From Choristocarpus tenellus KU-1152 (Eukaryota > Phaeophyceae), in NCBI GenBank assembly GCA_964200185.2, contig CAXNAD020000002.1, positions 1-64,000 of the forward strand: a stretch of DNA of 64,000 bases, given 5' to 3'. Every line of letters begins with the position of its first letter. The first letter of the stretch is position 1. This document shows, one piece after another, positions 33,001 through 45,545 of the stretch. The notes beneath the pieces are model-generated. The model was given only the letters and a program-made list of their open reading frames with translations. It ran no database searches and was not told the origin of the DNA. The position numbers were made by a program, and so were the translations under genes.

Positions 33001-34781
33001 AGTGCTCCCCACCACCAACTACATTCTAGTCTTCCTGTTCTGCTGGATTCTACCTACTTGTGCACTATCCCATTCTAGGAGACTCCCTTGAGACCAAGCT
33101 TTCACTCAAACAGCCAGGTCCAACACTCCACACTCTATCCCATGGTCTGGTCTCAGCAAAAGATGTAACGTATTGCTAGATGCAAAAAGGAGATGTGTAA
33201 ATACTGAGTTATTGCCCCCTCTCCCTTCTATCTGTTGTATATTCTATTTCATACTGCTTGTCTCCATGAAAAAAGCCTGGCGTCCAAGGGGTCAGACTCA
33301 CAAAATTCACTCAGGGAACAGCAAGGTAGTTAGTTCTGCACCTGACTCTATTCTGCCACAGCTACCTACACATATTTTGAGTTGGACGTAACTGCACACC
33401 CCCAAAAACCAAAAGAAAAAAAGGCAGCACTCCATCCTACCCCAATATAATCCTAATACAGTTTAATATCCTTGTTCCACTCTACAATAAATTTAATCTT
33501 GAACTTTGTGTATCACAGTCATCAGTCTTCTCCTGTAAAAACTCTCCTCTCAGTGGTTTTGTAGTATGCATTACTTACTCGAAGCAGTTATCAAGACTGA
33601 CCTTTGGTATCTCAAGAAATACAAAGAATATCAACACCAACAACTTACGTATTACCTCCTGAAGCTGTGTCTACAGGGCATAAATCATTGACTAGATAGA
33701 TAATACTCCATTTAGAGGTAGGAACAAAAAGATAAAGTCAGTGGCTACTGTGAAAGCCTGGCGTAAGGGGATACATTAGTTTAGAGGCACTAGGACAGGT
33801 AGACAATTCAAAGAATACATGTATGTAATTGCATGTATAGGCAGCAAATATTGTCTAACAAGCTACGTCAACACTCGATCGGGACTCAGGTATCAAGGGG
33901 GAGTGAATATAATTAGTCTTGTAATCTCCACAGAAGTGTTGCTTGCATGACCTGTGGTCCACACCTTCAGTCTTGACTGTATGTCTACCTGTGTTCAAGC
34001 ACTGAACAGCAACTACAGTAAGTGCTTTAGGGTGTTTTCTTGGTTTCATTGTTATGTCCAAATCTAGGATAATTTCGTATCTTAGCCTGTTCCAAGGAGC
34101 CTGAATTGATAAACTCAAATGGTACTTTCACATCTTTGCTGCAAGATTGAGGTCATGGACTGATGTGTGAAGTCCAATTGGCATCTCATTAATGTAGAGC
34201 AGTTTTGTTACCATAAGCTATTATATCAGTGCCACCATCACATGGCAAAGCACTTCTGATGGCTATGCACTTCTGAAGGTTATGCACCACTGATCACTTT
34301 GTTACCTGCCAATGGAATGGATTGGCAGTGAGATGAAGGGTGAGTCCTCCACAGGTGAGTAAGGACACTAACAGTGATTCACAACAAGAGGACAGCAGGG
34401 AGGGTTTCAAGTAACTAATGGCAAGAGATGGTAACCTTCAGGTACTGTTGACAGAGGAATGATCATCCTACTTACAAGGAAGTGAGCTACTGTTGTGAAA
34501 GCTCAAGTTGAACATCAACATAATATTTTCTTGGAGATGTCTAGTTTAGTCAATTTCCAAAGACTTCAAACAAATTGCACTCCCAACGAACAGCAATCAA
34601 TCTACACCCTTGAGCTTCATACCTGGTCTGACCCTAGACACTAAAATGTGGATTTTCTTCCTCACAGAATACTTCCTTCATACAGCAAAGAGTGTAAGCA
34701 TCAAGAGACAGTTGACACGCCTGTACCACCGACAACCAACTCCCCTCCACAATTTAAATATCATTTCATAGACTACATAGC
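30092..34781. other. Long intergenic stretch, no gene seen
   Basis: Only short open frames without convincing splice sites occur here. A minus-strand frame near 30.47-30.57 kb following a CCTTAG acceptor (TPNMTPDTTLHFGIYDLGYK) could be another exon of the candidate at 29938-30091, but the phases could not be joined. Homopolymer A runs occur near 30390 and 31555. Confidence 0.5.
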
Positions 34782-37185
34782 TCACCGCAATTCAACGCAG
34801 AGTCGGCTGATGAGATCTTGTCGAACTCGCTCCTGTGTTTGGTATGGGAGAAGTATTGCTATTATAATTATTATATATACTCAAGCCACGTGCAACACAA
34901 CTTGAAAAATGGAAGAGCATTATCTTGAGCAGAAAATTCGTAACATAGATCCCAACTCACCTTAGCACTCAAAATGAGCACCTGAATGATGTAGAATGTC
35001 TTACCTGAAGCTTGTCGACTTCCTCATTTGTCAGAGATCTACTCATGGAACGATATGTGATGCGGAAGCAGTTACTCTGCCTCTGAGTCTTGGGGTGTAC
35101 AAAAGTATCCACAAGCTGGACCTGTGATTCGATGGCAATACATTGAACAAACTCAGGATGCGAGTAACTCAACAATTGAGTCAACAGTTCTTCTATCATG
35201 CAGCTATATCAAAGTGAGTGCTCACTAGGAGATCCAGCTTGCCTCGCCACCAACACCACTACACCATTAAGTCACATCTGTGCACAAAAAACAAAATGGC
35301 AAAGGAGCACCTCCTCAACCAGGTCCCCTGCAACATCACGAACAACCTCAAACATATCATTGTTATGAAATGTTCTCTCAGCTTCTCTTGGTAGCCAAAA
35401 GCTCACATCCTTGAAACATGGTGGATATTTGCTGTATGGTGTGAATTGAGATATTGTCCCTGCCTGCAGTACAAAGAGCCACAGTGAGAGGGTCAGACCA
35501 GCTCAATCACAACATTATGCTCAAGCATTGAGATGTCATAAAATGTTGATAATATAGTGCAATAAACATTCAAATAAATAGTATCAAGTAGTGACAACAA
35601 AAGGCACCCTTGCTGTTGGACCACATTTTTCATGTGTACCTTAAATTGGCTGGTAAACCGTTCATCATCTGACCAGAACAAGCGAATATCTGGGATTGAA
35701 AACAATACCATCGCTAGACGTTCCAGGCCCAAACCAAAGGCCCAGCCAGTTTCCTCTTGACGACCAGAATTTTGCATCACTTTTTCTTGAATGACTCCAC
35801 AACCGAGCACCTCCATCCAATCTCCCTGCCAATTAAATAGAAAGTAAGGAGTGGAACATTGCAGTTGATCTCAATCTTACACCTAGGCAACATAGGAACA
35901 GCTTAGTAAAAAATATGGCTATAGGCTATCACTATAGAAGGGAGGAAATGCTGAGGTTCAGGCAACAAAAGAATGAGATTGAAAATGATTTTTCCATACA
36001 TTGCAGCAAATGGATGGAATATTTAGTGCAAGATCCAGTAACTCTAGAATCTGATGTGGTGTATGACATCGACAATAAGACTGCAGTTGAAGGCGACATC
36101 TCACCCTGAAAAGTATCTCCAGTTCTGCTGAGTGGTGAGTGAATGGAAAGTAGGCATCCACCCAACGCATTTCCACGTCACCAAAGAGGTGCCTTGCCAG
36201 GCCCTCCAGGGCATTCTTGAGGTCACTGCTCACAATTGCTACTCTCGCCTCTATGTCAGTGGTCGGCGGAACCTGAGAGGGGAAGGCGGAGACAAGGGTC
36301 AAGACGTATCCAGACACCAACATGGTGATACATAGTTGGGTTTGTCGGCAGGCAACCTTTGAGGCAAGCGTGCCACTAAGGGTCTTGCAGGAGGTTTCTA
36401 TCTCTAACAGGACACCTTAATCAATACTGCAAGATGATATACATTCATTCAAAAACAATCTTGAGCATCTTTCCGACATTGCGTGTATCCAACGGAATTT
36501 GACAACGATGGCAGGAAAGTGAGGGTATGTGCAGCCGCCCACGCCAATAAAAGAGTGTCCAGACTCACCTCGTCGTCGCGGAACACACGGACTCCCTCCA
36601 TTTGGTGAAACACGGGGTAGTGACTTCGGTCGATCTCATCACGTCTGTACACATCTCCACACACTAGAAAGGAGTTCTGGCCCTGCATCAGAAGTGTTGT
36701 CTGGTGTGCGCTAGTGTGACACCTCAAGACTCTCGCTTCATCTACATAATAAGTATCAGTGGGCTGGCGGCTCACGTGATCCACAGGGATGAGAAGGGAA
36801 TCAAAGTTGTCATACACTGATACCACAGGTGGAAGGTCATCGAACACCTGGAAGTTGGGTTGTCCAAGCAGAGTATTGGGCTCTTGAAAGTAAACCTCGA
36901 TCCTGCAACAAGTTGGGGAATATCGGTATAACATAATTTACGTCTCATGAGAGCTCAGGTCAACCACCCCTGCTTGTATCGCATTTTCAATCGGACTAAC
37001 CTCTCCTTGATGATGTTCAGGGGATGCCCTACACGCAAGTGCAGGTTCTTCCCCACCTTCGCTGCCACTGATAGCGAAACGTTATTCGCCGGGTCATTGG
37101 TAATCACACGAGTAGCTGTACACAGGGGCCTCAGCAATGAGTTTGGCAATGGTCGGACCTTTCCCACTACCTTCCACAACATCAT
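34782..37185 (-). CDS. Mitochondrial (organellar) phenylalanyl-tRNA synthetase, monomeric
   Basis: Charges mitochondrial tRNA-Phe with phenylalanine. Seven exons join in phase to 397 codons plus stop: 37001-37185, 36569-36902, 36105-36272, 35640-35825, 35311-35463, 35005-35121, 34782-34832. Residues 1-31 ([20 protein letters not shown]...) look like a mitochondrial presequence. The class II synthetase core shows [52 protein letters not shown] and motif 3 ([20 protein letters not shown]). The C-terminus is the ferredoxin-fold anticodon-binding domain: [33 protein letters not shown], ending VELR. The length fits the FARS2 type. An out-of-frame ATG at 37189, four bases before the chosen start, opens a frame of 31 codons. 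The frame at 37185 is chosen because it is continuous with the synthetase. The gene is head-to-head with the TIP41-like gene. Confidence 0.95.
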
Positions 37186-37354
37186 TCATGGTGGATGATA
37201 GATTAGGGGGGAAGATTACGTAGGGTTTTGGTAAAGAAGAAAACTCGAAGTACTTCTACCTCTACAACAAACTATATATATTGATTGTACTTGCCAAAAT
37301 TTGAAAATTTAGTTGAGTCTAACAAAAAAGGTCAAAGAGATCAAGAGGAACACG
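37186..37354. promoter_or_regulatory. Shared divergent promoter, PheRS and TIP41-like genes
   Basis: The opposed start codons are only 169 bases apart. The sequence 'actatatatattgattg' near 37271-37287 is a TATA-like patch. Shared control is inferred from layout only. Confidence 0.55.
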
Positions 37355-40300
37355 ATGAAGTATTTCCGAGCTAAAAGTTGGCACATTCGAGGGAATCATC
37401 TGCCTATTCTCAGCGAAGCCGAGCGCGATGAAGAGGGTGCATGGCTTACCAAAAGAGCAGGTGGTTGGGTTGATGGTCAGTCCTCTCGTTCTGTTCCTCT
37501 TAGGGTTAGTCCACAATCTTACACACCTTTTCACACAGTGTTCGTCTCTGTCATATAATTACGAACAACCACCTCGACCACGCTCTGCGTGACATGGCGC
37601 CTACTCTCCGTCTCAAATTTTGTGACTCAAGAACAGGTGGTAACCAAGAATCATCATTGGGTAATGTGGTGGTGAAGGATACCCAAATGCAAGTGAGATA
37701 TCATGTATACTTGATGGCCATGTGATTCTCACTACTTGCTCCTCTCTTTAGCAATTAATATGACAAAGACTCAAAAAGGGATCAAGTTGCACAAGCGTTT
37801 TCATTGCAATGCAAGGTTAGAGTGCTGTGACGTAGCCAGTTTTACATCTACCATGAAAAATTCGCAAAGGCTCATTGCGAACAACTTAACTCTTTTCCAG
37901 ATGCCTGAGATTCTTTTTGGCAACAGCACCCTCCAGTTGCATGACGAGGAATCCAGTTTAGTGCTTCATTTTGATGCCCGTGGGGCACTTACACGATGGG
38001 TGGAGTTATTCCTCACAGGAAAGTATGAGGCAAGTAAAAGGAGACTGTCCCTTCCCTTTACAAGTCGCCTGTCGAGGCACAACTTGGGTACTGTACTGTG
38101 TGCTGAAGCTGTCAGTGCAGTTTATTTTTTAGTGTATATTGATGTCAAAATTTCATTCCCCAGGTGATCAAGGTGCTAGAGGCAAAAGATTGGAGGGTCA
38201 GACACGGAGGTGGAGACAACATCAAGCTCCAGGAGTACGACTGGACATGGGCAACAGATTATGCAGGCTCTGTTGGTGTAATGAGTGGGAACACGCTGGA
38301 AGTGGTAAGCGCATTGTGTCTGATTTTTTTTTAAAGTAATGGGCTCATCGATCTCACGGTGTCAGTACCACATTCTATATTGCCCCACATCAGGGTATGA
38401 TTTCAGTGATAGGGCCCCATTTATACTCGAGTTCATCTTGGTGGACATAGCCCTGTCAGAGATGAGGACATAACCTATTTTTTGCAATTACCTAGGTATT
38501 ATCCCGAGAGGTATCACCATAAAGAGTAAAGGCTTCATTTAATATCAGATTTTGCCTATGAGGCCTATTTTTTTTGTGTGAAAATCTATGTACTTCAAAG
38601 GTGTTTATCAAATCCGAATCCCGCTTAAGATATTTACTTTAGGGCACAGGTCACTTGTGTTGTCTTAAAAAACCGACTGAACTGAACTAAACAGTTGCTC
38701 TTTTGTTATTGTGGATAAGTTCCCATGTAGCAGTATCCTCGTGTGCAACTACTACTTTTTGTGAAGCACCACACAACTCTAGTCAATTTCATTTTTAGGT
38801 TTCATGGAGAAAGCTCTTTAGGGGTGTTTATGAGGGCTTGTTGTGACCAGCAATGGGGATGACCATAGCGCAATAATGCAACCTCTTGGTGCCACTGAAC
38901 ACTACATGTCATCCATCCAACTCAACTTCACTGGTTTTTTCCCATCCAAACAACATTAACCTGCCCAGCATTCACCAACCTCACTAGGAGCATGATGATG
39001 ACTGTTACTATGAAAAAATGTAGCAGTGAGTAACAGCTTACTGTTTCTTATGAAATATCTACCTACACCTAATACTGTTAATGATAGCTTTAATTACGAT
39101 AGTACTATACAAGGAATACAAATCTCAAAAGTGTTTTCAAGATGTCTAGTCCTCAGGGTAGGTCTGACCAATGTCTCCAACTATGCCTCAAAAAATCCTG
39201 AACAGTTTGCTCAAAATTGCTGTTACAGTTTTTAATTACCCTGGTTCCTGCATTCTTGAGCATTTGAAAGACACATTTGGACCAATCCACCACTGAAAGT
39301 AGGAAACAAGGGGTATGTGACATGCAAGAGACACACTGTAACTAACAGTCCAGAGGTTGGCAAAATGGTTGATCAGATGGCCTACTTATGCAGAGGTATT
39401 AATAGTTGCTTACAGAGTGTTGAAATGCTTTATTTTAAAAATATGTGATAGTTTTGTGAAGAATGAACACTATATTCCTCTAGATATCTCTTATCTCCAA
39501 CACAGTTCTTTTATTCAAACTCAAATTCAAGTATACTGTCTACTGTCTACTGTGTGGAGGAGAGTTCTTGGACAGGTTGGTGATCATCAACTGCCTGACT
39601 TGTGCACACGAAGGACTTGCACACACCCTTCAGTACTCAACACAGTCAAACTCAGTACCCCATATATACCCCTAACAAACAGCTTCACCCACAGCCCTGT
39701 GGTTCACAAGTGGGAAGGGGAAAGGTTGATGCATCCAATAAAAGCTTGGTATTGATATTAAAATAGATCTAACCTACACAAAGAAAAAAAATAGTTCACG
39801 AAACTGCCGGGAAAACAGAACCTTCACATTCTAACTCTTGACTACTTCTACCAAAGACCACTTCTACAGTGATGTAGTCGTGTCAAGTTAGTTGGGGTTT
39901 AGTCAGTGGTAGAGTAGTGTGAGTGCAAAAGAAAGTGAAGATGGTATGAAAGATGCATCTTTTACTGCCATCAAAGTAACAAAGCTGCCATATCAACCCC
40001 CAACAATTAGTCGGCAAATATTTCCGATATTTGTCAAAATTGGCAGCCCATGCAATTTTGGTTATTTTTACACCCCTGCCACTTAGTATCATACCCTGAT
40101 CTGGTCAGTTACCTGCATATTTCAAAGGCGCAGAATGGAGAGGAATCCTGACACGATGAAAATTCCAAACACATGATACTACCTCTATCTTTTTGAGTAG
40201 TATTAATAGCTGAGGTCGTACTTGAATTTTGAAAGTTCTGTAATGTCGCTGCCCAAAGTAATACTTTTTTTTTTCCTTGACTAATTGTTTAGGTGTCTCC

Positions 40301-41124
40301 AGGAGGTCTCTTGCCTTCTCCAGAGACAAAGGGATCTGCTGTAGCCTGGGTTTCTTGCCCTCCAGGTGGTATAGATCGCGTGCTACTTGAGGACCAGAGC
40401 ATCCCCATACTATTCTATGATGAAGTGGTTCTTTATGAGGACTTCATTCATGACCACGGTGTTGTTCGCCTGTCAGTGAAGATTCGTGTGATGCCTCAAT
40501 GTTGGTATGTGCTCCTCCGATATTGGCTGCGTGTGGATGGTGTGGTGATGAAGGTTTGTTGGATGTTGGAATTACTAGTATTGCACTGCGCCATCTTCCC
40601 ACATAATACGTAAGTCATCTCATTTGCATCCCACATCTTAGTAAGAGGTGTGATATATGTCCAATTAAGCAACCTCTATATAGTGGTGTGCTTGCTGCTT
40701 TTGACTTGTGCAGGTGGAACATGCAGCTAATTGTTTGATCTTGTTTTGCAGTCACCTGTTTTGTTTGCCCATATGCCTTACCTCACGTGCTGTACCTCAC
40801 AGGTTGTCAACAACACTGATTGTGTTTCTTATGGAGTTGTGTTGCAGTGCTCCAAACTTGAGATGAACATCAATTCATCAAATGGTCTCTCCCTTCTGAG
40901 TGTTGGGCAATGATTATTCAACGCATCGGTTTTGCCTTGTCCCATGCTAGGTGGTTGATACAAGAATCTTCCACAAGTTTGGGCAGCCTCATGTGTATCG
41001 GGAACGCACAAAGAACTCAATCACCTTTGAAGAGCTCCGTGATCAAGGAATCTCTACAGCTGCAACATCTTTTGCAGAAGCCCACAACGCTATACCATTC
41101 CTTAGACCAACAGAAGGTAATTGA
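37355..41124 (+). CDS. TIP41-like protein (PP2A-family phosphatase regulator)
   Basis: TIP41/TIPRL proteins bind type 2A phosphatase catalytic subunits and link to TOR signalling. Exons: 37355 to about 37468 (end uncertain; GG|GTTGAT or a donor at 37505), 37901-38029, 38164-38304, 40293-40553, and 40951 to a stop at 41122-41124. Family marks are the N-terminal [17 protein letters not shown], then [21 protein letters not shown], then [57 protein letters not shown] and [11 protein letters not shown]. The second intron (38030-38163) uses a GC donor, GAG|GCAAGT. The GT alternative at TGG|GTGGAG would delete part of a conserved stretch. The 2-kb intron 38305-40292 holds a 132-codon open frame (39357) with no supporting features. 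Splicing at GAAG|GTAATT to an exon at 42227-42315 is also in phase, so the 3' end has two readings. Confidence 0.88.
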
Positions 41125-41658
41125 CTTGTCAGCTTTCAGAGTTTACAATTTAGGACTTGTAGCCGGCAAAGGATTCTGATAGCAATTCCCATCCCAAGTC
41201 ATACCCTCCATGATTGCATGTTGATTTTGTTCATTTAGACCATGTCTATAAATGTTAAATTTGTGCAACCTACTGGGTGCCTATGTGCAGTGTATACATT
41301 TTTCCTACTATGCATTACTACTATACATGTCATTTAAATGAACATTTTGCCATCATGCCATACTTCCCAAGTCTTTGACTTACAACATCATCATGATGAG
41401 ACATTGATGATGGAAATGTATGTATGTGTGGACAACGTTGCTGTCCTCATGTGACCCTATCTCCCTACCCCCAATTTGTGGCAGATTGTCCCTGCCCTAT
41501 CCATGACATGGTGGTGTTATATTAGCTAGCTTCTAGGGTGGCTCCTGCATGAAGGCATCAATGCGCTCTTCCAGAACATATTCACCTGAATGGTTCATAT
41601 TTTCAAGTCCCCACAAAAGCTTATTTCTTTTGGCCTGGAAGCTAACTAGGCCACTGCT

Positions 41659-42837
41659 TTAATAGTAGTTTTCACGTAACTGAATGATGAAGCCATAAAA
41701 CCCACCAAACCCCACAGACAATTTGTGCTCTGTACGCCTTGAATTCCAGATTAACCCAAAAAAAAAAAAGAAACCATCTATGGCATCATCTCCTCCAATT
41801 GGATCCGTTTCCATGTTCCTGTGGGACCAGATATGTTTATTTTGTGAGACCATGTAGCTTCGGAACAAAAAAATCATCAAGTTTAGAGTTGATGTAGCAA
41901 GCACAGATCAAAGTTTGTTGGATTGCGTAGGAGCATAAAACTTGTACAAGAATGATGCACACACCTTGCTTTGCAACACCAAGCTGCATCTGTACATTGG
42001 AGACCTTGCGTGTTGATGCTTGGCCAGTGCTTGGTGTCCCCCTTGCTACACCAGTTCCACGTATATCAGCTCTTGTTGCATTGTGGAATATCATGGCTGG
42101 GGAGGGGGACAGAGTTTTTGTATGAGTAGGATTCAATATCTCATCATTTGGGCTAAGTCACTGTTAAAGTATGCATACACTACTTTCATTCACCAAGAAA
42201 TAATGAAATTTTAATATTTTTTTTAGTTGATCAAAAATGGACTCCGGCAATGAGCGGACCAGAAGATGGTGTGGTACAGAAGACAAAGAACTGTGTCATC
42301 TGCTTAGAGTTTTGAACAAGCTGAAAAGACCCAATGAAATGGTGCCTGTCGTTCAAAGTAAATTGGTTGGTTGCTGCTGGCACCACTTCTTACCAATAGC
42401 ATGAAAAAAACTCGTAACACTCCAAGGAAGAGAAACATATCAATGCATTGAGCGTGTGGTGGTCAACCGGTGAAACATACTTGATGTTAACAGCTTTTTT
42501 CTGATAAGGCACCAACTTGATACCTCAATACTCATAAATGGTATGTTCATCTGGAACAAGTGTATTCTTGATGACCTGTGGGCAAGGCACATTGAAATGC
42601 CATATGATGCCCTGTAAAAGTCGTTTGTCTTCTTGACCGCCAAGTCCTGAGAGTGAAGATGCATGCCCAGTTGGATTAATTGGGTTGGGCCCAAAAACGA
42701 CAATCACCTGGATCCACACTGAAGATGGAGTTTTCATCAAAGAAGATGCGGAATGAAGTAACTTCTTGATTAAAGATTGGGTTGATGATTGCTGGACCTG
42801 AGAACTGCATCCCTTCTGAATTGGTGTCGTTGAAACC
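41659..42837 (-). CDS. Unrecognised multi-exon gene fragments
   Basis: Several short minus-strand stretches have good splice borders. 42708-42837 (GFNDTNSEGMQFSGPAIINP...) and 42576-42646 (GLGGQEDKRLLQGIIWHFN) join in phase. Others are 42524-42550 (a 27-nt candidate), 41965-42096 (MIFHNATRADIRGTGVARG...), and 41659-41737, ending LSVGFGGFYGFIIQLRENYY and a stop. Not all phases join, so at least one exon is missing or misplaced. The beginning of the gene was not found. I do not recognise the protein. The closing GFGGFYGF has a beta-rich, lectin-like look, but that is only an impression. It runs opposite to the TIP41-like gene. Confidence 0.35.
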
Positions 42838-45139
42838 CTGCTTTGCTTGTTCAGTGGAAAGAGAATGGTGTGGTGTCAATAATATGCCTCATTGATTATC
42901 CTTCCTACTCAAGTGCCATCCTTTGCTCTGTTGAATGCAATGTAATACTGTATGTTCCTCTCTCTAATCAGCTTTCAATACCCATATTTATTGTGCAGTT
43001 CATGACATCTATGTCATCTACTTGTTGGGAAACATATTGGCAAATCTTGGCAAGTTCGGGGGAGCAACATCAACTTTAGTACCTCAACTGAACAGGAATG
43101 TCTTCACACTCTGACTCTAGCAGTGATTGAATTAGTCATACATTATTGTAGAATGTTACTAGGGAGGTGTGCTCACAGCTCTTGATTGAATGACTATGTA
43201 ATAAGCACGCACCAAAATATACTGTAATATAGTCAATATTTGCTCAACTCTGATCCTAACCAAATATTAAAATTAATCGCATGTGAAGAGTCGCTCACAC
43301 AAGAGATACAAGCCATGCTGATAGCAAGACGAAATGTGTAACCATTACCAAATTAGAGAAACACAGCATAGTCAATACATGTTTCATGCACTCAAGAAGT
43401 GAGGACCCATATAGTTGCATGGAGTCACATGCTGTTCCTTGTGTACAAGCGTTGTGGTTGTAAGCAACCTGGTTGTCCAGCAAGAGTTGTCTACTTTAGC
43501 ACTTTTTATATGTGCTGTCTTCAGGGCAGTGCAAAGATTCTTACAATTGTATTAAATGAAAAGATGCATTGTGTATGGTAGTAGGTAGTGCATGTTGCAG
43601 GCAAAGTATATCCAGGGTGTATTCACTGACTCTATGTTCCATCCTACCTTGTACACTGTATATTTTGCCGGAGGGTTTGGCAGTAAGTATGTAAATGTGC
43701 TTTTGTTGTTGTTGGGAATGTTAATTTTTATGACATGTGCTTCTGCCTTCATACCCTTCAGTCTTGATATTACATAGAATTAAAGATCACTTCGTTGGAA
43801 TGAATTAATACTGTTCCAAATGTCAGTTCTAGATGTGGATGTACAAATTTTCAGTGTAGTACCAGTTGTAACTAAATTTTTCAGATTTAAGTCAAAATAC
43901 TAAGGAACCACTTGGGTATGCAAGTAGCTGCAACCAACGGTGTCCACGGATCAGGATTAAGCAACATACGTCTCTCCACCACCCCTAGGTTGACTGACTG
44001 CCCATAGGTGAAACACTCTTCGTATCATTTTCTGAAGTAGTGATTTGCCACCAGAAAAATCATATTTTTGAGTCCCTGCCTTACTGTGTTTGATTTACCA
44101 TAATCTGTGGCACAGGTGGAAAAAGTCGAACTAAATATGATGTATATGAAATACATGTACATGTGACACAACCAGCCCTGTCAGTCACACTGGTAGATTG
44201 AGTGCTCTCTTTACAAAGTCATTTGAGATGTTTGGACACATTGGAGGTGTAGATGCGGTTTGAGGCAACAAAAGCACAGAGAGCCATGCAAGAGGTTTAT
44301 ACACCTCTTCCACATGGTTAAGAAACACCCTACAAATAACTTGCTAAGAGAGCCCTGCCCCCCCAGGCCTATAGGAATGAAATTGTGCATCTGGTCCTTC
44401 CTTTTGGTCTTTGGGGTTCCTTGCTCTAGCAAGCGTGAGTACACCTCTGCATTCTACTGTGATCCAAGAAATTGCATTATCTTGTGAAGTTATGGTCTTG
44501 ATGAGATGAATTTGGTATAAATCTTGAGATGGGGGGTATAGTAACACAGGGTCCTTGGGCAAATCATTACCACCTCATACATGAGCCCCAAAAGGGTATC
44601 AGTCAACCTTTTATGAGCCATGGTTAACATCAATTCTGGGCTCATGCAGTGAGCAAGAACAGACTACATACTTACCTTTTCAAGGTCGGAGGGAACTCTA
44701 ACATTACACATTGCTGTTATAATAGAAATGTTGATGAAGTCTCTTTAGTACCATGACAGTGACTCTTTAGTGACATGACAGTGGGACACAAAAGTACACT
44801 TCAACTATGTGACGGATGCTTTAAGAATAATTTCTATTGAGGAAAAAATGCTGATTTTGTTGAATAGACCAAATGCCGTGTTCCAGATATCAAAAATCAA
44901 CAAATTGACGTTAGTGCCTCTCTGCTCTTCATCACATTTAAAATTGTCAAATGATAAATTTTGATTGCAAACCTTTTTCTTCTTGTACTTGAAGGTTGAG
45001 TGGTTCTCTCTAAAGTGAAATTACAGGGTTTTCTTTGTAGAAGACTCAAAATATAGAGCCAAACATGATTGTTCATTGTTAAAAAGAGAGGCAGGCTTGA
45101 AAGTACCATTGTAAAGCATTGAGATAACAATATTGGACC
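42838..45139. other. No clear gene
   Basis: A minus-strand open stretch at about 44300-44430 (LLEQGTPKTKRKDQ, IPIGLGGQGSLSKLF) could be an exon of the gene ending at 41659, but its acceptor is ambiguous. Nothing else is supported. Confidence 0.4.
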
Positions 45140-45545
45140 ATGGCAGATAGCGGTGCAACTATTCACCCTGGTGGAATAGGGGTGTTTCAATATTTGACAA
45201 AATCAGAGGCTGGGAACCTACCCGGCATAATGAATGTGCCACCACCCCACTAACCACATACTTGCCCTGAGCAGTTATCTCAATCCTTGCATTCCTAGTG
45301 AGCCTGTTCCCTAGAACCCCTTCATATTCAATATTTATCCTCCCAATGAAAGGAGTTGGGGAAGTAGTCCAACCAGGATTCAATCCCATAAATGTTTGAT
45401 TGATTTGCTAAGAATTGTAATATCACTACTCCTTTGCGGTAGATGGTTACCACACATTATCTTAGGCTTAGGGTTGGATCCCCAGCCTCTGATTTTGTAG
45501 ATAATTGAGATATCACTGTTCTAGTAGAAAGTCCCACGGCGATCT
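45140..45545. repeat. MITE-like inverted-repeat element, second copy
   Basis: The left end reads TTCAATATTTGAC, AAAATCAGAGGCTGGG and AACCTACCC. The right end carries the reverse complement, with CCCAGCCTCTGATTTTGTAG and TTGAGATATCACTGTT. Interior landmarks shared with the 62.7-kb copy include 'cccactaa', 'cacatacttgccct' and 'agtccaacca'; shared with the 10.3-kb copy are 'gtgagcctgt', 'tttatcctc' and 'gttggggaa'. An open frame within it (45159-45389, minus) is accidental. Confidence 0.7.

Noticed and set aside
39357-39755. 132-codon frame in a TIP41-like intron
   Set aside because: No family similarity, no splice support; the exons on either side join correctly without it.
42227-42315. Last exon of the TIP41-like gene
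   Set aside because: In phase and with a good acceptor, but the frame already ends naturally eight bases after the donor (stop at 41122-41124), and this stretch lies between minus-strand candidate exons. Kept only as an alternative.
45159-45389. 76-codon frame on minus
   Set aside because: Lies inside the MITE-like element and is not conserved as a frame in the other copies.
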